From positions 1 to 5,796 of the forward strand of contig JAUHZM010000202.1 of the NCBI GenBank assembly GCA_030426005.1: a stretch of 5,796 bases of DNA. Reading direction: 5' to 3'. This document shows positions 1 to 4,604 of this stretch, piece after piece (the first letter of the stretch is position 1; every line of letters starts with the position of its first letter). The DNA comes from Gammaproteobacteria bacterium. GTDB taxonomy: Bacteria > Pseudomonadota > Gammaproteobacteria > Arenicellales > Arenicellaceae. The position numbers and the translations under genes were made by a program. The notes beneath the pieces are model-generated. The model saw nothing but the letters and a program-made list of their open reading frames with translations, searched no databases and had not been told where the DNA came from.

Positions 1-317
1 AAGGTCTCGCGAAAGAACTGGATTGCCCGATTATCGTCTTGTCGCAGCTCAACCGTAGTTTGGAGCAGCGGCCCAATAAACGTCCGGTGATGTCGGACTT
101 GCGTGAATCGGGCGCGATTGAGCAGGACGCCGACGTGATTATGTTTATTTACCGCCATGAGGTGTACGAACCAGAAACTGACCAGAAGGGACTGGCGGAA
201 ATTATTATTGGTAAACAGCGTAATGGTCCGATCGGCACCGTTCGCCTGGCATGGTTGGGTGAATTCACTCGATTCGAAAACTACGCGAATCCGAATTTCT
301 CGGGCGACATGCATTAA
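1..317 (+). CDS. dnaB: Replicative DNA helicase DnaB, C-terminal fragment (5' truncated by window edge)
   Basis: DnaB is the hexameric helicase that unwinds DNA ahead of the replisome, using ATP. Only the last 104 codons are visible; the reading frame is open to the left edge, with the first full codon at position 3, so the gene starts outside the window. The fragment is the end of the RecA-like motor domain. It shows the SQLNRSLEQR segment at about 42-71, SDLRESG followed by IEQDAD at about 93-134, and IIGKQRNGPIGTVRL at about 204-248. The arginine of KQRNGP (219-221) matches the position I know as the arginine finger, R442 in E. coli DnaB. The protein ends in a short polar tail, as in the family. 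The internal TTG at 39 encodes the leucine of VLSQLNRS and is not a start. No intein is present in the visible part, although the usual DnaB intein sites lie upstream. The alr gene follows after 9 bp, the common gammaproteobacterial order. Confidence 0.98.
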   Translation, partial: GLAKELDCPIIVLSQLNRSLEQRPNKRPVMSDLRESGAIEQDADVIMFIYRHEVYEPETDQKGLAEIIIGKQRNGPIGTVRLAWLGEFTRFENYANPNFSGDMH

Positions 318-326
318 GTCTGGTTC

Positions 327-1418
327 GTGTCGATCGTTCAACAACAGTTTCGCGCCACGCATGTGGTGATTGATACCCGCGCTTACCACCATAATCTGGC
401 GGTGGTTCGCTCACTGGTGCCGGAAGCACGCGTGATGGCAATTATTAAATCAGATGGCTATGGCCATGGGATGGAACTGGCCGCGGACGCCTTGCGCGAG
501 GCCGACGAGTTCGGTGTGACATGCCAGGATGATGCCGAACGCTTGCGCCAACATGGTGTGAGTAAGCCGCTGACCTTGCTGTCAGGCCGCTACTCAACGG
601 CACAATTAAACCAGTTTGGCGACCGACGTTGGCGTCCGGTGGTGTATGACGAGAGTCAACTGGCAGCATTTGATTCGTTGGAAGGGGGAACCGCGATCGA
701 TATATGGATCAAAATCGATACCGGGATGGGACGGCTAGGATTTTATCCAGACAAGCTGGCTGAGGTATATCAACGTTTGCGTTCCAATCCTCGAGTTGGG
801 AGTATCAGTTTAATGACGCATCTTGCCAACGCGGACTATTCAGAGCATCCAAGCAATCGATATCAAATTGAGCGTTTCAAGGAATGCCTTTCGCAGCATG
901 CGTTTGCCGATGCGAGTATCTTGAACTCTGCAGGCACTGTCGGGTTTCATGACTCGGCATTCGACATTGTTCGAACCGGTTTGGTGTTGTATGGCATCGC
1001 ACCACAAGCCGGTGAACATGCCACCGCTTTGCCATTAAAACCCGTGATGCAATTTCGCTCGCAACTATTGTCTGTGCGCGCAATGTCGGCAGGGAGCCCG
1101 ATCGGCTACGGGTCGACGTATACATTGGAGGCGGACACGCGAGTCGGTATTATCGCCGCTGGTTACGGCGATGGGTATCCGCGTCATGCACCAACCGGCA
1201 CGCCGGTATATATCAATGGGCATACCGTGCCACTCATCGGGCGCGTGTCGATGGACCTCATTACCGTAGATTTGGGCACAGTCGACGCCAAAGTCGGCGA
1301 CGATGTGATACTTTGGGGCACAGAGAATCCAATTGAGCTGGTTGCCGAAAAGGCAGGCACGATCGCTTATGAGTTAACTTGTGGTATCACGCCACGTGTT
1401 GAGCGGCTAACTATCTAA
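327..1418 (+). CDS. alr: Alanine racemase (PLP-dependent, biosynthetic)
   Basis: Interconverts L- and D-alanine in the cytoplasm, supplying D-alanine for peptidoglycan. The 363-residue length is normal for the family (about 355-390). The N-terminal TIM barrel carries the PLP-binding lysine K41 in IIKSDGYGHG. The segment WIKIDTGMGRLGF holds K129 (the position carbamylated in the Geobacillus enzyme) and R136. THLANAD holds H165, and R216 in FDIVRTGLVLYG is the arginine that contacts the PLP ring nitrogen. The C-terminal beta domain has the second catalytic base Y261 in GYGSTYT, then GDGYPR and GRVSMD with M309-D310. All expected catalytic residues are present, so the enzyme should be active. 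The PLP motif reads K-S-D-G-Y-G-H-G rather than the commoner K-A-N/D-A-Y-G-H-G. The start is GTG at 327, the first possible start after an in-frame stop at 315-317. No clear Shine-Dalgarno precedes it, so translation may be coupled to dnaB. GTG at 363 is a less likely, shorter alternative. Confidence 0.97.
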   Translation: MSIVQQQFRATHVVIDTRAYHHNLAVVRSLVPEARVMAIIKSDGYGHGMELAADALREADEFGVTCQDDAERLRQHGVSKPLTLLSGRYSTAQLNQFGDRRWRPVVYDESQLAAFDSLEGGTAIDIWIKIDTGMGRLGFYPDKLAEVYQRLRSNPRVGSISLMTHLANADYSEHPSNRYQIERFKECLSQHAFADASILNSAGTVGFHDSAFDIVRTGLVLYGIAPQAGEHATALPLKPVMQFRSQLLSVRAMSAGSPIGYGSTYTLEADTRVGIIAAGYGDGYPRHAPTGTPVYINGHTVPLIGRVSMDLITVDLGTVDAKVGDDVILWGTENPIELVAEKAGTIAYELTCGITPRVERLTI

Positions 1419-1423
1419 GAAAC

Positions 1424-1427
1424 GGAG
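1424..1427 (+). promoter_or_regulatory. Shine-Dalgarno for radA
   Basis: GGAG lies 7 nt before the ATG at 1435, inside the 16-bp gap after the alr stop. It is the best ribosome-binding site on the + strand and fixes the radA start. No terminator or convincing promoter separates alr from radA. Confidence 0.8.
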
Positions 1428-1434
1428 TTTAAAG

Positions 1435-2817
1435 ATGGCAAAAGCAAAAACCGTATACGCATGCACCTCCTGTGGTGCACAGTTTCCGAAATGGACCGGC
1501 CAGTGTCAGGACTGCGGCGATTGGAACACCTTACAAGAAGAACTGGGGATCGCTCGGTCAACTCCATCGAGCGCGAACCCTAAAGCGGCTCGGTTTGAAG
1601 GGTTTGCACCCAAAGCCGATGTTCAGAAACTACCCAGCGTCAGCACCCAAAGCGCGCCACGTTCCGGTACCGGTCTCAAAGAGTTGGATCGTGTTTTGGG
1701 TGGTGGTTTGGTGCCTGGCTCGATTATCCTTCTAGGCGGTGACCCAGGGATTGGGAAATCCACATTAATCTTGCAAAGCCTGGCGTTATTGAGTGAAACC
1801 AAGAGCACACTGTACGTCACGGGTGAGGAGTCAGCGGAACAGGTCGCACTCAGAGCGCAGCGACTTGGTGTGCAGGATGCCGATTTGGCACTCTTGGCTG
1901 ACAACCAGCTTGAAAGCATTTTGGATGTGGCGATTGCGCACAAGCCTGACGTGCTGGTGGTGGACTCGATTCAGACCCTTTATACCGATACCTTACAGTC
2001 GGCCCCCGGCAGCGTAGCGCAGGTACGCGAAACTGCGAGCCGCTTGGTGAGGTATGGAAAACAAACTAAGACCATTGTGATCTTAGTCGGTCATGTGACC
2101 AAAGAAGGCGCACTGGCGGGTCCACGGGTGCTGGAGCATATGGTCGACACCGTGTTGTACTTTGAAGGCGAGCAGAACAGCACATTTCGACTAATTCGAG
2201 CGATCAAAAACCGTTTCGGTGCCGTCAATGAGATCGGTGTGTTTGCCATGACGGATACCGGACTCAAGGAAGTCAGTAATCCGTCCGCGATGTTTATCAA
2301 GCGCACTCAGGAAGATGCAACTGGCAGCGTGGTGTTAGTTTCGCAGGAGGGAACGCGACCGCTATTGGTGGAAGTACAAGCCTTGGTTGATCAAAGTTCT
2401 CTTGCCAACCCGCGTCGCGTGACGGTGGGCCTGGATAACCAGCGCTTATCAATGCTGCTCGCGGTAGTGAACAGGCATGCTGGTTTCTCTCTCTATGATC
2501 AAGATGTCTTTGTGAATGTGATCGGCGGGGTCAAGGTGCACGAGCCGGCTGCGGATCTTGCGATCTTACTCGCCGTGTTATCGAGTTTTCGTAACCGTGG
2601 CCTGCCACCGGGATTAGCGGTGTTTGGCGAAATCGGTTTAACTGGTGAAGTTCGCCCGGTACAACGAGGTTTAGATCGCATCAAAGAGGTCGAGAAGCTG
2701 GGATTCACGCGGCTGATCATGCCGCAAGGAAACAAATCTGGGGTAAAATCGAGTAAATTAGATATTGTTACGGTCAACAATCTTGAACAAGCGGTGCGCT
2801 ATGCGTTTGATTATTAA
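1435..2817 (+). CDS. radA: DNA repair protein RadA (Sms), branch-migration ATPase
   Basis: RadA is a RecA-related ATPase that drives branch migration of recombination intermediates and helps process stalled or broken forks. The 460-residue length is typical. Domains in order: an N-terminal C4 zinc finger with C10, C13, C24 and C27; a linker of about 45 residues; a RecA-like ATPase core with Walker A GGDPGIGKST (101-110), a VTGEES segment (128-133) and Walker B VLVVDS ending at D177; the RadA-specific KNRFG motif (258-262); and a C-terminal Lon-protease-like domain (about 290-460) with GEIGLTGEVRPV (398-409). In RadA proteins the Lon-like domain is a structural or DNA-binding scaffold and not a protease; here the corresponding segment reads HEPAADLAILLA, as in the family. 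Every signature motif is intact. The start is set by the GGAG at 1424. The last 17 bp overlap the start of the next gene. Confidence 0.98.
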   Translation: MAKAKTVYACTSCGAQFPKWTGQCQDCGDWNTLQEELGIARSTPSSANPKAARFEGFAPKADVQKLPSVSTQSAPRSGTGLKELDRVLGGGLVPGSIILLGGDPGIGKSTLILQSLALLSETKSTLYVTGEESAEQVALRAQRLGVQDADLALLADNQLESILDVAIAHKPDVLVVDSIQTLYTDTLQSAPGSVAQVRETASRLVRYGKQTKTIVILVGHVTKEGALAGPRVLEHMVDTVLYFEGEQNSTFRLIRAIKNRFGAVNEIGVFAMTDTGLKEVSNPSAMFIKRTQEDATGSVVLVSQEGTRPLLVEVQALVDQSSLANPRRVTVGLDNQRLSMLLAVVNRHAGFSLYDQDVFVNVIGGVKVHEPAADLAILLAVLSSFRNRGLPPGLAVFGEIGLTGEVRPVQRGLDRIKEVEKLGFTRLIMPQGNKSGVKSSKLDIVTVNNLEQAVRYAFDY

Positions 2818-3460
2818 GGTAGTTATTCTCGTTCTCTGTTGTGTGAGCGCGGTACAGGCACAAGTGAGTTCAGTCAAAGCGATCGCTTTGTTCGAGGGCA
2901 GGGCTATGTTGTCGGTCAATGGCGGTAAACCCAAAATTGTGCATGCTGGTAAAGAGTTTAAAGGCGTCAAACTCGTCAGCTCGAATACCTCAGAGGCTGT
3001 GATTCACGTCAATGGTCGGCCTGAGACATTAACACTCAATAGCACCACAACTTTGGACCATGCTCTAGGTGGTGCAGCACCGAGTGATGCGTTAAATAGT
3101 GTGACCTTGTATGTGGATGGGCGAGGATTTTTTGAAACGGATGGCAAGGTTAATGGACGCCCAATACGCTTCCTAGTTGATACTGGGGCAAATTTGGTGG
3201 TGCTGAGTAGCGAGCAGGCAAATCGAATTGGCTTGGAATATAAATCAGGTAGGCGGACCTACGCCAGTACCGCTTCTGGAACCGCCCCAATGTATCACTT
3301 CGAGATTGATAAGATTAGTATCGGTGGCATTGACTTGTATAATATTGGCGCTGGTGTGATTGAGGGGTCCTATCCTCAGCAACCGCTGCTCGGGATGACG
3401 TTTTTAGGTCGGCTAGATATGAACCGCTCAGGGAATACCATGACTCTCAAACGTCGCTAA
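2801..3460 (+). CDS. Exported retropepsin-like aspartic protease (TIGR02281-type, clan AA), function unknown
   Basis: A 219-residue protein predicted to be exported. The signal peptide is residues 1-20: charged R2 and K6, a hydrophobic core VVILVLCCVSAV, and a signal peptidase I site at VQA|Q. No lipobox is seen. Residues about 25-85 form a beta-rich segment of short strands and glycine turns, resembling the GspC/PilP-like N-terminal region found on some members of this group; that comparison is from memory. The C-terminal part (about 103-219) is a single-lobe retropepsin fold with the catalytic motif FLVDTGA (D127, T128, G129) and the later hydrophobic-glycine motif LLGMTFLGRLDM (196-207). 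One DTG per chain implies that it works as a homodimer. The substrate is unknown. I prefer ATG at 2801 over the upstream TTG at 2765 because it starts directly at the signal peptide. There is no good Shine-Dalgarno, so translation is probably coupled to radA. It ends in tandem in-frame stops (TAA TAA, 3458-3463). Confidence 0.88.
   Translation: MRLIIKVVILVLCCVSAVQAQVSSVKAIALFEGRAMLSVNGGKPKIVHAGKEFKGVKLVSSNTSEAVIHVNGRPETLTLNSTTTLDHALGGAAPSDALNSVTLYVDGRGFFETDGKVNGRPIRFLVDTGANLVVLSSEQANRIGLEYKSGRRTYASTASGTAPMYHFEIDKISIGGIDLYNIGAGVIEGSYPQQPLLGMTFLGRLDMNRSGNTMTLKRR
2875..2890. repeat. 16-bp perfect palindrome CAAAGCGATCGCTTTG inside the protease gene
   Basis: The two halves, CAAAGCGA and TCGCTTTG, are exact reverse complements with no spacer. 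The site covers codons for residues 25-30 of the protease, just after the signal peptide, and contains the GCGATCGC octamer. It could be chance, a protein-binding site or an mRNA hairpin; nothing else in the sequence decides between these. Confidence 0.6.
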
Positions 3461-3486
3461 TAATCTCACCAACTTGCAAGAATCAT

Positions 3487-3530
3487 AAAAAAAAGGCCGC
3501 ATGGACTCGACTCCACGCGGCCTTTTTTTT
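3487..3530. terminator. Bidirectional rho-independent terminator
   Basis: An A8 tract (3487-3494) leads into GGCCGC (3495-3500) and TGGA (3502-3505), which pair with TCCA (3512-3515) and GCGGCC (3517-3522). There is one A/C mismatch and a 6-nt loop, and T8 (3523-3530) follows. The A and T tracts also pair with each other, so the element has a GC-rich stem followed by a U-run on either strand. On the + strand it sits 26 nt after the protease stop and ends the dnaB-alr-radA-protease unit. On the - strand it lies about 190 nt after folE2 and would catch transcription running through from dxs-folE2. Confidence 0.95.
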
Positions 3531-3642
3531 GTAAGCTGGCTGGCAGCATACCCATCAAAGCAGCTACGTATTACTTAAAACCCTTGGGCTTAAAAGCATG
3601 GTTCAAGACTCGCTATGATGTTGTATTCCCGGTAAGGAAGCC

Positions 3643-3666
3643 AAAAGTATAGAATCGAAATTCTAT
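3643..3666 (-). terminator. AT-rich hairpin with short U-run, possible weak folE2 terminator
   Basis: ATAGAAT (3649-3655) pairs perfectly with ATTCTAT (3660-3666) across a 4-nt loop, which reads UUCG in RNA made from the - strand. In that direction the stem is followed by AC and then TTTT (complement of 3643-3646). The 7-bp stem has only one G-C pair, so as a terminator it is weak; the stronger downstream hairpin at 3487-3530 is the likelier stop. It may instead be an RNA 3'-end stabiliser or have no function. Confidence 0.35.
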
Positions 3667-3673
3667 GGCCGCC

Positions 3674-3693
3674 TCACCCGAACGGGTGATTTT
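3674..3693 (+). terminator. Small GC-rich hairpin followed by TTTT on the + strand
   Basis: TCACCCG (3674-3680) and CGGGTGA (3683-3689) form an inverted repeat with a realistic 6-bp stem and 4-nt loop. TTTTGTT follows immediately on the + strand, which is the geometry of a modest rho-independent terminator. There is no + strand gene for it to serve, because the protease transcript should already have ended at 3530. Either it is a backup terminator, or it ends an unrecognised short transcript from the spacer, or it is read on the - strand as a 3'-UTR hairpin of folE2. Confidence 0.45.
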
Positions 3694-3718
3694 GTTACTA
3701 TTGTAGAAGTCTTAGCAA

Positions 3719-4543
3719 CTACAAAGACTTATCGTGTTCAATGACAGCGAAAGCACTGTGATTGTGAATCGATTCAAAGTTCTCCGCGTGCACGTAGTAA
3801 CGCAAAATACGGTCATTCTGATCAAACTCATGCGCCACATCGCGTACTACGTCTTCCACAAACTTTGGGTTGTTATACGCACGTTCTGTAATGTACTTCT
3901 CGTCCGGCCGCTTCAGGATTGCAAATAACTCCGCGCTGGCCTGTGCTTCAACGCTCTTAATGAGTTCGTCGAGCCAGAGTTTACTAGTGCAATTGATTCC
4001 AACAGTCAGATGCGAGCGTTGGTTGTGCGCACCGTACTCGGAGATTTTTTTAGAGCACGGGCACAGGCTTTTTACTGGAATAGTTACTTCCAGCGTGGAG
4101 TCAATATGACCTTGTTCGATCTGGCCGACCAAGTTGACCTGGTAGTCCATTAAGCTTTTGACGCCAGATACCGGTGCAGTTTTCTCAATAAAATATGGAA
4201 ACTGCATTTCGATGTAGCCCGATTCTGCTTCCAGCTTTTTGACCATCTCGCTCAGCATGCTGTGAAAGCCCTTGGCCGAAATTCGGGTTTCTTTGCTGTT
4301 CAGCATCTCGATAAAGCGCGACATATGCGTGCCTTTCTGATCGTGCGGCAGGCTAACCGACATTGAAAATGTCGCGATCGAGGCTGAGCTGCTGCCATCC
4401 TTATTCATCACCACAATTGGGTGCTGAATGTCCTTGATGCCGACGCGATTAATTGGAATTTGTCGTGTATCAAGGCTGCCTTGTACGTCCTCCATACCAT
4501 CTTTAACTGGCTTGGCGTGAGGTGATTTTTGTTTCGAAGTCAT
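3719..4543 (-). CDS. folE2: GTP cyclohydrolase IB (FolE2, zinc-independent type)
   Basis: Catalyses GTP to 7,8-dihydroneopterin triphosphate in the cytoplasm, the first step of folate synthesis; in many bacteria the product also feeds queuosine synthesis. The family is unrelated in sequence to FolE and can use Mn2+ or other metals in place of zinc. The 274-residue protein shows the family landmarks. C161 lies in SLCPCSKKISEYGAHNQRSH with H173, E215 is in RPDEKYITE, E230 is in NPKFVEDVVRD, and H260 is in FESIHNHSAFA. All five sit 14 residues after the active-site positions I recall for the Neisseria gonorrhoeae enzyme (C147, H159, E201, E216, H246), so the enzyme should be active. The ATG at 4543 has GGGAG upstream but 12 nt away and within a hairpin. 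Met17 (ATG at 4495) would give a 258-residue protein, nearer the Neisseria length, so the start is not certain. It follows dxs after 61 bp. I see no Zur-like operator. Confidence 0.96.
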   Translation of the reverse strand: MTSKQKSPHAKPVKDGMEDVQGSLDTRQIPINRVGIKDIQHPIVVMNKDGSSSASIATFSMSVSLPHDQKGTHMSRFIEMLNSKETRISAKGFHSMLSEMVKKLEAESGYIEMQFPYFIEKTAPVSGVKSLMDYQVNLVGQIEQGHIDSTLEVTIPVKSLCPCSKKISEYGAHNQRSHLTVGINCTSKLWLDELIKSVEAQASAELFAILKRPDEKYITERAYNNPKFVEDVVRDVAHEFDQNDRILRYYVHAENFESIHNHSAFAVIEHDKSL

Positions 4544-4552
4544 AGTTACCGT

Positions 4553-4568
4553 GTACTCCCTAGAGTAC
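4553..4568 (-). promoter_or_regulatory. Inverted repeat / hairpin over the folE2 ribosome-binding site
   Basis: GTACTC (4553-4558) and GAGTAC (4563-4568) are perfect inverted repeats with a 4-nt spacer. In folE2 mRNA they would form a 6-bp stem with a UAGG loop, 9 nt before the ATG. The only Shine-Dalgarno-like run, GGGAG (complement of 4556-4560), is split between the loop and the 3' arm. The hairpin could therefore limit ribosome access, or the repeat could be a dimeric operator in DNA. The structure is plain in the sequence; the regulatory role is inference. Confidence 0.5.
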
Positions 4569-4604
4569 CTGAATACTGATCTGGTTTACTTTGCTAGCTT
4601 GGGA

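Larger units (their letters stand above)
3531..3718. other. Convergent intergenic spacer without a supported gene
   Basis: This 188-bp stretch lies between the bidirectional terminator and the folE2 stop. Reading both strands gives only very short ORFs with no ribosome-binding site. A CTTAAAA direct repeat occurs at 3574-3580 and 3589-3595, around a CCC-TT-GGG mini inverted repeat. The folE2-proximal half holds two perfect hairpins, listed separately. I see no convincing promoter, tRNA or known riboswitch. Confidence 0.7.

Noticed and set aside
39..41. TTG as a start of a short separate gene
   Set aside because: The DnaB frame continues unbroken to the window edge with matching family sequence (AKELDCPIIVLSQLNRS).
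2499..2780. Open frames on the opposite strand of radA and alr (for example 2499-2780, 1623-1943, 445-669)
   Set aside because: They are antisense to genes with complete family motifs, have no recognisable domains and no ribosome-binding sites.
2765..2800. TTG at 2765 as an earlier start for the protease
   Set aside because: It would place 12 polar residues before a textbook signal peptide and has no ribosome-binding site; ATG at 2801 fits better.
2510..2817. Lon-like domain of RadA as an active protease
   Set aside because: RadA's Lon-like domain is known to lack the catalytic Ser-Lys dyad, and here the equivalent segment (HEPAADLAILLA) has no serine nucleophile.
3526..3612. Small - strand peptide frame running through the terminator (about 29 codons from a spacer ATG)
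   Set aside because: It translates the terminator hairpin itself, has no ribosome-binding site and shows no domain.
3590..3620. GGTTCAAGACT resembles a tRNA T-arm
   Set aside because: The flanks do not pair into a 5-bp T stem, and there is no acceptor stem, anticodon arm or D arm around it.
3621..3655. Possible promoter TTGTAT ... TATAGAAT in the spacer
   Set aside because: The spacing is about 21 bp, too long for a standard sigma70 promoter, and the -10 overlaps the hairpin stem.
4544..4604. Zur operator ahead of folE2
   Set aside because: No AT-rich GTTATA-type palindrome is present; the only inverted repeat (GTACTC/GAGTAC) does not match a Zur box.
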